Assembly: GCA_016280915.1 (NCBI GenBank)
Contig: JAEEHQ010000084.1
Coordinates: 1-64,000 of the forward strand
DNA length: 64,000 nucleotides
From: Bacteroidales bacterium
GTDB lineage: Bacteria; Bacteroidota; Bacteroidia; Bacteroidales; P3
Reading direction: 5' to 3'
The position numbers were made by a program, and so were the translations under genes. Below, in pieces: positions 9,218-17,281 of this stretch. The notes below the pieces were generated by a model that was given only the letters and a program-made list of their open reading frames with translations, ran no database searches and was not told the origin of the DNA. Every line of letters begins with the position of its first letter. The stretch's first letter is position 1.

Positions 9218-9724
9218 TTACTCAGCAGATTCGGCGAGTGCCTTTTTAACCACCTCGAAGAGCTCCTCTTCGCTGCCTTCCACAAAGGAGGTGTGTTGCC
9301 AGATTATTTCCCCTTTGCCATTGACAACAAAAGTATGGGGCACATTCACCACATTCATGGCGCGTTTAAAGTCCTGGTTCTGGTCTAAATAGACTTCATA
9401 TTCCCAACCATTGCCATCCACATGGGGCTTAACGCGAGAAGCAGAACGTGCATCGTCAATGGAGATGGCCACCAGTTTCACACCGGTTTCTTCCTGCCAT
9501 TCCTCATAGACCTCCTTGATGGTGTTGAGCTCGCGGTTGCAAGGTTTGCACCAAGTAGCCCAGAAGCTGATAATCATAGGCTTGCCGTCGTTTTGAATGG
9601 CAGAAGTCTGGACGGAGGTGCCGTCTAAAGCCTTGATGGTGATGTTTTGCGGGAGGGTTGCATTTTGAGCCATGGCTATTCCAGCGATGGCCATAAAAAT
9701 CAATGAAAGAACTACTTTTTTCAT
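9218..9724 (-). CDS. TlpA-like periplasmic thioredoxin
   Basis: A 168-residue protein with a Sec signal peptide (residues 1-19, cleaved after AMA) and a single thioredoxin domain of the TlpA/ResA type: the active site is WATWCKPC near residues 54-61, followed by VKLVAISIDD and the cis-proline loop VNVPHTFVV. It would reduce or exchange disulfides in the periplasm. It is the first gene of a likely unit TlpA-DUF6029-Omp28-MATE-M6 protease. Confidence 0.93.
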   Translation of the reverse strand: MKKVVLSLIFMAIAGIAMAQNATLPQNITIKALDGTSVQTSAIQNDGKPMIISFWATWCKPCNRELNTIKEVYEEWQEETGVKLVAISIDDARSASRVKPHVDGNGWEYEVYLDQNQDFKRAMNVVNVPHTFVVNGKGEIIWQHTSFVEGSEEELFEVVKKALAESAE

Positions 9725-9796
9725 GATGATTTAGGTGTTTTTATTATATTTAGTATACTTTCTTTAATATTTATTGTATCATTTTATATATAAGAG

Positions 9797-10612
9797 TCAG
9801 CAAACCGGTTGGGGTGCTGATGGCAGGAGCATGTCGAGCATTGTCTGTCTTGCAGGAGTGTCGGGGAGTTGCTTAATGGCTTGCTGGGCTAAAAGGGTGT
9901 GCTCTTCGATGAGTTGGAGGGGCGATACGTCGTCAGGCAGGGCAACGTCGTGGTCCTGGTTGAAGTCGTTCATGTCGTCGCGTATCTGGAAAACTATTCC
10001 ATAGTGGTAACCAAAATCGTAGAGGGCTTTAGTGTAGGAGGTAGGGATTGAACCTTTGGGAGCCAATGACCCAAACTGACAGCAGGTGGCCAGTAGTGAA
10101 GCTGTCTTGCTTCCTATAATGTCGATATAAGAGGAAGCCTTGACCTTTTTGTGCACGGCATCGAGCTGCATGAGCTCACCTTGGCTCATCATGGCCACGG
10201 TGTGCGCAAGATATTCCGATGCCAACCGGTTGCCAACCTCTTGTAAGAGCGACATGACCTGAGCAAGGAAGTAGTCACCACAAAGCACGGCCACTTGGTT
10301 GCCCCAACGGTGACGGACAGAATCGTGCTGACGGCGCGAGTTGGACTCATCCACTACGTCGTCATGCATCAGAGAGGCGTTGTGGATCATTTCTATGGCG
10401 GTGGCTAATTTAATATGCAGAGGAGAAAGATGCTGGCAAGCTTTTGCCGAGAGTAGCACCAACAACGGGCGCAACTGCTTGCCGGGAATTTGGTTGAGGT
10501 AGTCGACCACCTGTTCCAGTAGAGCCACGTTGCTTTGTGTGCGACGTTGGTATTCCTCCAAGAAGAGGTTGTACTCGTTGAGAATGGGTTGTCTTATCTG
10601 GTCGATAGTCAT
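9797..10612 (-). CDS. Polyprenyl (octaprenyl-type) diphosphate synthase
   Basis: A trans-prenyltransferase of about 271 residues. The two aspartate-rich motifs are visible: HDDVVDESNSRR (first) and QIRDDMND (second), both binding Mg2+ and diphosphate, with GKQLRPLLVLL before the first. Enzymes of this type elongate farnesyl diphosphate for quinone side chains or related lipids; the chain length cannot be read from the sequence. I use the ATG at 10610-10612; a TTG at 10619-10621, overlapping the preceding stop as TTGA, is an alternative start three codons earlier. It follows the thioesterase gene. Confidence 0.92.
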   Translation of the reverse strand: MTIDQIRQPILNEYNLFLEEYQRRTQSNVALLEQVVDYLNQIPGKQLRPLLVLLSAKACQHLSPLHIKLATAIEMIHNASLMHDDVVDESNSRRQHDSVRHRWGNQVAVLCGDYFLAQVMSLLQEVGNRLASEYLAHTVAMMSQGELMQLDAVHKKVKASSYIDIIGSKTASLLATCCQFGSLAPKGSIPTSYTKALYDFGYHYGIVFQIRDDMNDFNQDHDVALPDDVSPLQLIEEHTLLAQQAIKQLPDTPARQTMLDMLLPSAPQPVC

Positions 10613-10617
10613 AGCGA

Positions 10618-11034
10618 TCAATTGCTTTTCATGCCCGTGGTGGTAACCAGGGCTATGGGAGTGGATAGTTCGTCGTGGATGTTAATACTGTAAACGCATG
10701 TGGTGCGCCCCTGTCTGATGCATTGTGTCTCGGCCAGCAGGCGGCTGCCTTTTGGCTGGGCAAGATAATGTATTTCGCTGCCCAACGAGACCCATGCCAG
10801 CGGTAGGTCGTCGGCAATAAGGTCTGAATTGGCGGCTGCCGCAAAGGCCAAGTCGGCCAGGGTGAACATAACGCCACCCATCACGGCCCCCATGGCATTG
10901 CGGTGGAGAGGCAGTAGGGTCAGCGAGCAACAGGCATGGTGCGACTCCACGAGGTCGATGCTGACCTCGGTGAGCTCTGTGGCGTAGCGGTCGCGGGCAA
11001 AAACCTGTTGTGCCTTATGCGTTAAATTCGTCAT
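10618..11034 (-). CDS. PaaI-type hotdog-fold thioesterase
   Basis: The 138-residue protein has the hotdog pattern of the PaaI/YbgC group: HHACCSLTLLPLHRNAMGAVMGGVMFTLADLAFAAAANS, where the N/G-rich loop and Asp on the long helix bind and hydrolyse acyl-CoA. The acyl substrate is unknown. Its 5' end overlaps the 3' end of dapA by 20 bp and its stop abuts the polyprenyl synthase start, so the three are very likely one transcript. Confidence 0.88.
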   Translation of the reverse strand: MTNLTHKAQQVFARDRYATELTEVSIDLVESHHACCSLTLLPLHRNAMGAVMGGVMFTLADLAFAAAANSDLIADDLPLAWVSLGSEIHYLAQPKGSRLLAETQCIRQGRTTCVYSINIHDELSTPIALVTTTGMKSN

Positions 11035-11899
11035 ATAGAGAAGAAATCTTATTGTATAGCTGCTTGCTGGACTTGACCAAGGGCATGCGCAGGTTGTTGC
11101 TTATCAGGCCTTGGATTTCCATGAGTGCCTTGATGCCGGTGGGGTTACCTTCGTCGAAGATGGCATTCATCAACGGTAGCATACGGAAATGGAGAGGGAG
11201 GGCTTTCTTGGTGTCGCCCTTGATGGCATATTTCACCATGGTCGACATTTCTTTGGGGAGGGCGTTGGCTAGTACCGATATGACACCCGATGCCCCCATG
11301 GTGCACATGGGGTAGGTGAGCGAATCGTCGCCTGAGATGACCATGAATTTCTCAGGTTTGTTTCGCAGGATTTGCATTACCTGAGCAATGTTGCCAGAAG
11401 CTTCTTTAATGCCGATGATGTTAGGACACTCGTCGGCCAGCTGCAGGGTGGTCTCGGCTTGGATATTGACACCGGTACGACCCGGCACGTTGTAGATGAC
11501 TACTGGCACAGGCGAACTCTCGGCAATCTGTTTGAAATGCTGGGCGAGTCCACGTTGGTTGGGCTTATTGTAGTAGGGTGCAACAGAGAGGATACCGCTG
11601 ATCCCGTCGAAATTAGTGTTGGCGATAGCATCGCGAACGGCCAGGGTATTGTTACCACCAAGTCCCAACATGATGGGTACGCGGCCGCCGACGGTCTCGA
11701 TGATGAAGTCCTGCAGGGCGCGACGCTCGGTTTCGGTCATAGTGGCAGCCTCGCTGGTGGTACCAAGAGCTACAATATAGTCAACCCCATTACTGATGAG
11801 ATTGTTGATGAGGGGTTCGAGTTTACTGAAATCGATGGTCTCTTGTTTCCTAAAAGGCGTTATCAAAGCAACACCTGTACCAATAAATGGATTTTTCAT
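11015..11899 (-). CDS. dapA: 4-hydroxy-tetrahydrodipicolinate synthase
   Basis: DapA condenses pyruvate with aspartate semialdehyde at the entry to lysine and diaminopimelate synthesis in the cytoplasm. The 294-residue protein shows the NAL/DapA barrel with GTTSE at 46-50, the catalytic Tyr136 in VIYNVPGRTG and the Schiff-base Lys165 in IGIKEASG. Length and all motifs are standard. It overlaps the thioesterase gene by 20 bp and follows the DUF6913 gene by 21 bp. Confidence 0.97.
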   Translation of the reverse strand: MKNPFIGTGVALITPFRKQETIDFSKLEPLINNLISNGVDYIVALGTTSEAATMTETERRALQDFIIETVGGRVPIMLGLGGNNTLAVRDAIANTNFDGISGILSVAPYYNKPNQRGLAQHFKQIAESSPVPVVIYNVPGRTGVNIQAETTLQLADECPNIIGIKEASGNIAQVMQILRNKPEKFMVISGDDSLTYPMCTMGASGVISVLANALPKEMSTMVKYAIKGDTKKALPLHFRMLPLMNAIFDEGNPTGIKALMEIQGLISNNLRMPLVKSSKQLYNKISSLYDEFNA

Positions 11900-11920
11900 G
11901 AGTTGATATATCTTTTATTA

Positions 11921-12433
11921 TTATTTTCTAATTTGTGTGAGGTAATTGAGTATTTGTGTGAGGTATTCTGTCAAGGAGAGGGGGCCTTCGCCACGAATAA
12001 TGAAGTCGTAGGCATCAATAAAGAGCTTGTCGGTGGGTAGGGTAGTGTCAAAGTAACCCACGCGGAGGTTTGAAGCGGTAATGAGGGTAAGGTAGAGACC
12101 GAAGAGGTCGTTGGTGGGTGTGACATCTATCAATAGGTCATACTGGTAAGTGGTGAAGAGTTTTGTAAACTCCGACTTGGGCAGGCCTCTTTTGTCAAGA
12201 ACGCTGTCGGCATCGGCGGGGAGTTCTATCTTGTGGACAATAATGTGCCTTTTGGACATCGAGTTAGTAAACTGACCCAGGGTATACTGCTCATCCTCAG
12301 ACAGATTGTTGGCAACAATGCCTATGAGGCGGATGTTGTCGAGATGGACGATGCGCTTGCGGTGCGGGCGGGTGGCCAGCTCCTGCAACTCCTTTAGGCG
12401 TCGTTGTTCTCTTATTTTATCTACTGGGTTCAC
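11921..12433 (-). CDS. DUF6913-like conserved protein
   Basis: A 170-residue soluble protein with no catalytic motif that I recognise. It begins with a basic helix ([22 protein letters not shown]) and has [29 protein letters not shown] in the second half, which fits the Bacteroidota family DUF6913. Its start overlaps the rnhB stop by ATGA-type overlap (12430-12433), so it is translationally coupled to rnhB, and dapA follows. Confidence 0.75.
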   Translation of the reverse strand: MNPVDKIREQRRLKELQELATRPHRKRIVHLDNIRLIGIVANNLSEDEQYTLGQFTNSMSKRHIIVHKIELPADADSVLDKRGLPKSEFTKLFTTYQYDLLIDVTPTNDLFGLYLTLITASNLRVGYFDTTLPTDKLFIDAYDFIIRGEGPLSLTEYLTQILNYLTQIRK

Positions 12434-13020
12434 TTCGCGGGTTGTTTGCTAAGTTTAAATGTCATGCGGTGCACAGGAGTGGGCCCATACTGCGCTAGGG
12501 CGGCATAATGGGCGGCGGTTGGATAGCCCTTGTTGGCATCCCAGCCGTATTGGGGGTACTGCTGATGTAGTTGCTTCATGTAATCGTCGCGGTAGGTCTT
12601 GGCAAGTATTGAAGCGGCGGCGATAGAGAGGTATTTTCCATCGCCCTTGACAATGGTGTAGTAGGGGATAAGGCCTTCATTATAGAATCGGTTGCCATCA
12701 ATCAACAGCAACTCTGGCTGGATGTTCAGCTGCCCAATGGCAAGATTCATGGCATGCATCGAGGCACGAAGGATGTTGGTGCTGTCAATCTCCTGCGCTG
12801 AAACAGAGGCCACGGCCCAGGCGAGAGCGTCGCGCTCGATAGTCTCACGCAATTCATAGCGCTGGTGTTCCGTCAACTGTTTCGAGTCGTTGAGGCGGTC
12901 GTTCCGGTAGTCTTTGGGCAAAATGACTGCTGCCGCATACACAGCACCGGCAAGGCAGCCGCGACCAGCTTCGTCGCAACCACATTCTATCAGGTCGGGA
13001 GTGTATTGAGAGAGCAGCAT
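12430..13020 (-). CDS. rnhB: Ribonuclease HII
   Basis: RnhB cuts RNA in RNA-DNA hybrids and removes single misincorporated ribonucleotides. The 196-residue protein has the family signature [22 protein letters not shown] with catalytic Asp16 and Glu17, [18 protein letters not shown] and the C-terminal [14 protein letters not shown]. It lies just after the DUF6427 gene (6 bp) and overlaps the DUF6913 gene. Confidence 0.97.
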   Translation of the reverse strand: MLLSQYTPDLIECGCDEAGRGCLAGAVYAAAVILPKDYRNDRLNDSKQLTEHQRYELRETIERDALAWAVASVSAQEIDSTNILRASMHAMNLAIGQLNIQPELLLIDGNRFYNEGLIPYYTIVKGDGKYLSIAAASILAKTYRDDYMKQLHQQYPQYGWDANKGYPTAAHYAALAQYGPTPVHRMTFKLSKQPAK

Positions 13021-13026
13021 CTTTTT

Positions 13027-13986
13027 TTATAAGAAATTAAAGACAATGAAGGCAAGAATGATAAGCAGGAAGAAGATATTTGGCATCAACTCTTTTCGTT
13101 GTGGTTCGATGAAGATAGAGGTAGTGCTGCATGCAAAGGGTATGGCATAGGCTTGCGTGGGAATGGGAATGAGGTTAGAGTAAAGCGAAAAGAGGATGCT
13201 TCCGATAGTGAAGGTGAGAATGGCCGTGATATTCTTTTTAAAGTTGACATTGCGGTTCTGGCTGTTCACCATGGCGGCACCCAGCCCCACGACAAAGATG
13301 ATGGCAAAGAGGATGCTGTATATCCAGTTGAGCCAAGAGCCATGGGCGCGGAAATGAAGGTCGGTGAGGTCATAAAGCAGCAGGTAGTTGCGATAGAATA
13401 GCTCATCGGTGACAAAATAGATGGTCTCCAGTAGGATGAGCGGGGCCAGAAGTCCCAGAATGAGCATCGCCCAGTCGCGCCAGCCATAGAGGCTGTAGGT
13501 GAACATATCGATGATAAGCGGGATGAAGAAAACAGCCATGGAAGGACAGAACAGGGTGGCGATGGAGACGAGGGCAGCGGCTCCGAAAATCTTGTCGGGG
13601 GTGAGCGACAACAGCGTCGAGGTGAGCATTAGCTGACCGATGGCCAAGATGAGGAGAAAGCTGCCAATGAGGATGGGTGTGAGGGTGGGGGAACCTAGAC
13701 TCATGGCCAAGATATAGAAAAGCATGGGCATGAGTGTGTTCTGTGCTATCATCTTGTGGCGGTAGAGGATGCCATTGAAGATGAACCCCTCGGCAACAAC
13801 CAGCAAGAAGGCGATGATGGCACCCCAGCGGGGCGTGAGTAGGCCTGTCATCCAATAGAATAGGGGCCCTCCGTCTTCAATGGGTATGGGCCGAGGGTGT
13901 ATAAAGACACCGATCCACATGACCACAGACACTACCAAGATGATGATGGCCTGTGTGAAAATGTCGGTTCGGAAAATCTTCAACAT
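13027..13986 (-). CDS. DUF6427-like integral membrane protein
   Basis: The 319-residue protein is strongly hydrophobic with about nine to ten predicted membrane segments starting at residue 12, few charged loops, and the pattern VFIHPRPIPIEDGGPLFYW after the first segment. This corresponds to the Bacteroidota family DUF6427. The function is unknown. It sits between the S8 protease and rnhB in the same direction. Confidence 0.8.
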   Translation of the reverse strand: MLKIFRTDIFTQAIIILVVSVVMWIGVFIHPRPIPIEDGGPLFYWMTGLLTPRWGAIIAFLLVVAEGFIFNGILYRHKMIAQNTLMPMLFYILAMSLGSPTLTPILIGSFLLILAIGQLMLTSTLLSLTPDKIFGAAALVSIATLFCPSMAVFFIPLIIDMFTYSLYGWRDWAMLILGLLAPLILLETIYFVTDELFYRNYLLLYDLTDLHFRAHGSWLNWIYSILFAIIFVVGLGAAMVNSQNRNVNFKKNITAILTFTIGSILFSLYSNLIPIPTQAYAIPFACSTTSIFIEPQRKELMPNIFFLLIILAFIVFNFL

Positions 13987-14032
13987 AGTTTAGTCGAGTT
14001 TGATGAGTGATGGGAGTGAACGAATCAATTGA

Positions 14033-16138
14033 TTAATGAACCAGTCGGGCGGTGCGAGCACCACATTTCACCACATAGATGCCGTGGGGCAGGGATGCGA
14101 TGTTGAGGGTGCCTTCGAGGGTAACCTCTTGCATCATCACCACGCTGCCGTTGATGTTGTAGATGGTCACACGCTCGGGTGTTTGGCGCCCGGTGAAGAT
14201 GGTAACGCGGTCGTTGGCAGGGTTGGGATAGAGCTGCAGCGATTTCTCGTACCAGGTATTGTCGGCTTGGTTGATGTCAACATGTGCCAGCACCTCGTTG
14301 ATGGCGGCCAATGCGTCGGCCTTGCCCCAGCCCCATGCGTTGCTGATGCTGTCGCGATCGTGCAGCGGGCCTGTCTCTGAGTCGTTGCGAGCGGAGGAAC
14401 ATAGGTACTGTTTGATTTCAGCTGGAGTAAGGGTAGAGTCGGCTTGCAGCATCAGGGCAACGATACCAGTCACAGCAGGACCAGACATGGAGGTGCCTGA
14501 CATCTTGGCCCATTTATACTGGCGGGAGGCGTAGGTATATGTCATCACGGGCGTGTACACCTCATCGGTATAGGAGCTGAGGGAGGAAACCACATTCACG
14601 CCAGGAGCAGAAATCTCTGGTTTGTTGCGGCCGTCGATGATGGGGCCGATGCTGGAGAAAGAGGCGCGCATACCCGGCGAGATGGGGCTGTCGGCCACGT
14701 GAGCTGCCACAGCAATGCACCCTTCGGCACATGCAGGTTCTCCCACGGTGTAATCGTTGTCGCCCTTGGTATAGTTGAGCGAGTTGCCACGGGTGAACTG
14801 GCCACCCATGTTGCCAGCGCCGTTGTCCAAACTGGCCAGGTTCCATGCGTGCACGGTGCCGTCCTCGGCCGTGATGGCGATGTCTATGCTGTATTGACTG
14901 TGCTTGTCGACATTCAGCAGCACATGGGGACGATTGTTGTGTATGTTGGCCTGCTCAACGGTGATTCTGAACCCCAAGTTGTCTGTACCACACACAAGAG
15001 CGCTGTCGAGGTAGAAGGAGCCATCGGCAGTATTCACCCAGCGGAAGCAGACCGAGTCGGTGCTACTGACCATGGCAAAGGAGAGTTCAAAGGACTTGCC
15101 CGGCTCGCCCCAGATGGCGATGTTTTGTCCATTCTCATGATAGCCGTAATATGCTGCGCGCGAGCGCAGGGTGTCGGCATTGCTGGTGAAGGTCTTAGAG
15201 ATATGCATGTTGTCGTCGCCACAGTTGCCACCGCTCACCACAAAGACGATGCCGCTATCGCTCCAGTTGTTGATGGCTTGGCTGGCCAGCGAGGTGCCGT
15301 CGATAGGGCCGAGGGTGTACATGCCCCAGCTGTTATTCACCACCAGGCGTTTGCCCTCTTGCTCAGCTACATTCTTCATCCATTGCACGGCATCCATCCA
15401 CGAGGCCAAATCGAGGTAGAAAGAGGCAAAAAGAAGGTTGGCAAAGGGGGCTTGGCCGGTGTACTTTCCGTCAACGCCACGGCCGGCTGCGATGCCAGCC
15501 ACGTGGGTACCGTGAGTAGCGTAGTTATACAGACCTGAGGTGTCGCCCTTGGCCTTCAGCAACTCGGTGCGGTTGGTGAAGACGGTGCCATAGTCAAAAC
15601 CCTCTGGTGCGGGGCCGCTGAGCTTAAACTGGTCCCAGGCCTGCAGCAGACGGCGATTGTCGGCGCCGTTGTTGTTGAAGTTGGGGTGCTTGTAGTCGAA
15701 GCCCCAGTCGGTAATACCTATTATCACGCCTTCACCATTGTAGGCCTGTGGCAGGCCAAGACCTTTGTGAACGCTGTCGGTGCGGGTGTCAAAACGGGTG
15801 CGATCCATGGTGGGATAGACAGGATGGGAATAGCTGTATTGTAGTACTTCTGGGCAGCGCTCCACGGCCTCCAACTTGTTGATAGGGAGACGCAGGGTGA
15901 CGATGTCGCCAGCCTTGGCACCGGTGACGATTCCCTGAGCCCGCATGGCTTCAGCGTCATAACGGTCGCTAACCTTGGCTATCAGGCGCACGGTTTCCGA
16001 GGGTTTTTTGGCTTGTTTTTTCTGGATGAGTCTCACTTGTGAAACAGCGTCACACTTGCTGTTGTTGTTCAGCTGCACCCGCTGACCCATGGCAGGCATG
16101 GCCAGCAGCAGCGCGGTGAAGAGTAGTACTTTTCTCAT
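14033..16138 (-). CDS. Secreted S8 (subtilisin) protease with T9SS sorting domain
   Basis: The 701-residue protein has a signal peptide (1-18), a short propeptide-like region, and a subtilase domain with the catalytic triad Asp144 (GITDWGFDY), His209 (THGTHVAG) and Ser550 (MSGTSMSGP), plus oxyanion Asn305 (SGGNCGDD). About 180 residues of extra beta-rich sequence (roughly 320-490) are inserted between Asn305 and the Ser region. A type IX sorting domain ends the protein (LQLYPNPANDRVTIF to GIYVVKCGARTARLVH). It is expected at the cell surface or outside. A TACCTTTG box lies about 165 bases upstream (16298-16305). Confidence 0.94.
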   Translation of the reverse strand: MRKVLLFTALLLAMPAMGQRVQLNNNSKCDAVSQVRLIQKKQAKKPSETVRLIAKVSDRYDAEAMRAQGIVTGAKAGDIVTLRLPINKLEAVERCPEVLQYSYSHPVYPTMDRTRFDTRTDSVHKGLGLPQAYNGEGVIIGITDWGFDYKHPNFNNNGADNRRLLQAWDQFKLSGPAPEGFDYGTVFTNRTELLKAKGDTSGLYNYATHGTHVAGIAAGRGVDGKYTGQAPFANLLFASFYLDLASWMDAVQWMKNVAEQEGKRLVVNNSWGMYTLGPIDGTSLASQAINNWSDSGIVFVVSGGNCGDDNMHISKTFTSNADTLRSRAAYYGYHENGQNIAIWGEPGKSFELSFAMVSSTDSVCFRWVNTADGSFYLDSALVCGTDNLGFRITVEQANIHNNRPHVLLNVDKHSQYSIDIAITAEDGTVHAWNLASLDNGAGNMGGQFTRGNSLNYTKGDNDYTVGEPACAEGCIAVAAHVADSPISPGMRASFSSIGPIIDGRNKPEISAPGVNVVSSLSSYTDEVYTPVMTYTYASRQYKWAKMSGTSMSGPAVTGIVALMLQADSTLTPAEIKQYLCSSARNDSETGPLHDRDSISNAWGWGKADALAAINEVLAHVDINQADNTWYEKSLQLYPNPANDRVTIFTGRQTPERVTIYNINGSVVMMQEVTLEGTLNIASLPHGIYVVKCGARTARLVH

Positions 16139-16297
16139 ATAATGTCATTTTTAGTTTTCAAAAATCTACTTGTCAATAGAGAGGGATGCATCCATGGACA
16201 ACTATCTTATTATTCAATGCTAACTATTTAACTTACAATCTAATGTTAATCATTTGATAGCCCATTGCACCACTTCTATCGCTCTAGTTTAATTTTG

Positions 16298-16305
16298 CAA
16301 AGGTA
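16298..16305 (-). promoter_or_regulatory. Candidate -7 box for the S8 protease transcript
   Basis: The minus strand reads TACCTTTG, a match to TAnnTTTG. If used, it gives a leader of about 150 bases before the ATG at 16138. Confidence 0.5.
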
Positions 16306-16414
16306 CAAAAAAAAAGCCAAATATGATTCTTTTTATAATAAAAAAAGAATATATTAAAAAGATTTCAGAGGAGGGTTTGGTAATCAACATTTAATTTAGT
16401 AATGGTTAAAAATG

Positions 16415-16755
16415 TTTTAGTAATGGTTAAAAAATAGGTAGTAACGATAAAGGCTCGGAGAGCCTGACTTCCAATAACCCCGCACTCGTTTTGGAGATGT
16501 TGGATGACTGACTATTAGCGTTTCGAACTGAAGAAATCCCTGTGGACTTTCAATAGCTAAGCATCGAAGTAAAGAAACAACGATGGACTTTCAATAGCTG
16601 AGCATCAAAATAAAAAAATACCTGTGGCCTTTTTATAGATGAGTATCGAAGTGAAGAAAGTCCTGGGAACTTTCGATAGCTGATCATCGGGAAAGTGGAG
16701 AAGTCAACGCTCTCAATAGTTGTCATTTTTCACCATATTATTATACCTTCGCTTA
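16415..16755 (-). repeat. Interspersed element, copy 1 (long form)
   Basis: The two ends match the element at 50480-50649: the left end holds TTTTAGTAATGGTTAAAAAA, GTAACGATAAAGG, the palindrome GGCTCGGAGAGCC and AATAACCCCGCA; the right end holds CGCTCTCAATAGTTGTCATT and TTATTATACC. The middle differs: this copy carries five tandem 41-bp units and the other copy only one. The left end repeats TTTAGTAATGGTTAAAAA twice. On the minus strand the last 18 codons of a short open frame (AGLLEVRLSEPLSLLPIF) match copy 2. No transposase is present, so it is a non-autonomous or structural repeat. Confidence 0.8.
16527..16725. repeat. 41-bp tandem repeat array (five units)
   Basis: Four units of exactly 41 bases start at 16527, 16568, 16609 and 16650, with a shorter fifth from 16691. 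The shared core is roughly GAAGAAA, CCTGTGGACTTTCAATAG and CTGAGCATCGAAG. Units differ at about 10-14 positions each, so the array is old or diversified. The fifth unit is the one also present in the second copy of the element. There are no spacers, so it is not CRISPR. Confidence 0.85.
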
Positions 16756-17009
16756 ATGGGATTATACAAAAAAATAATGCTAACCATTGCACAAGTACCA
16801 TTCACTAATTCACAAGTACCATTCACTAACAATTCAGTACCGTGAATGTGACTCCGCTCTTTCTTCATTGTAACTCCGCTATTTAGTTTATGTTTGTTAT
16901 GTTTTATATTATAAGTTTAATATAAATTAACGTCCACATTACAAATCTGTTGCTTAACTAACTCGAGCGGAAACAGGTTGAATATACAAGTACTCCAATT
17001 CTTTAATTT

Positions 17010-17080
17010 TTGACAAAAACTTTAATTCTTGACAAATAGAAATTCCTATAACTACATACTATTTTGTCAAAAATAGTATG
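17010..17080. promoter_or_regulatory. Cluster of three TTGACAAA sites with a palindrome
   Basis: TTGACAAA occurs at 17010-17017 and 17029-17036 (19 bases apart, within a 19-base direct repeat) and in inverted orientation at 17063-17070. The last is in the loop of a perfect inverted repeat CATACTATTTT / AAAATAGTATG (17055-17080). The cluster lies about 150-220 bases upstream of the korA promoter and may be a regulator binding region. Confidence 0.4.
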
Positions 17081-17230
17081 AGAATTACTGCCAACCAAAC
17101 GCTGTATGAGGTGTGAGTACGTTAACTATCAGTTTGGGGAGAGGGTGGTTGGAAAATGTAAAAAAGTGAAGAATTGGTAATGCACAGGTGGATGTTGAGA
17201 AATAAATTTATTAGAATGAAGAATTATTTG

Positions 17231-17238
17231 TATCTTTG
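17231..17238 (+). promoter_or_regulatory. -7 box of korA
   Basis: TATCTTTG, a perfect TAnnTTTG match, lies 43 bases before the korA ATG. No clear -33 TTTG is at the usual distance. Confidence 0.6.
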
Positions 17239-17281
17239 CAAATTCGAATGAATGAAAGTATTTTTTTAAACAAAATAACAA

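Larger units (their letters stand above)
16139..17281. other. Large intergenic region between divergent genes
   Basis: This 1.1-kb AT-rich stretch has no convincing gene. It holds, in order, the long leader and promoter of the S8 protease, a dispersed repeat element with an internal 41-bp array (16415-16755), a 21-bp direct repeat containing CACAAGTACCATTCACTAA (about 16784-16829), three TTGACAAA octamers with a palindrome (17010-17080), and the korA promoter. Confidence 0.8.

Noticed and set aside
16527..16725. CRISPR array
   Set aside because: The repeats are directly adjacent with no spacers and no cas genes are in the window.
16139..17281. tRNA or small RNA gene in the large gap
   Set aside because: No cloverleaf or conserved TTCGA loop could be seen; repeats explain the structure found.
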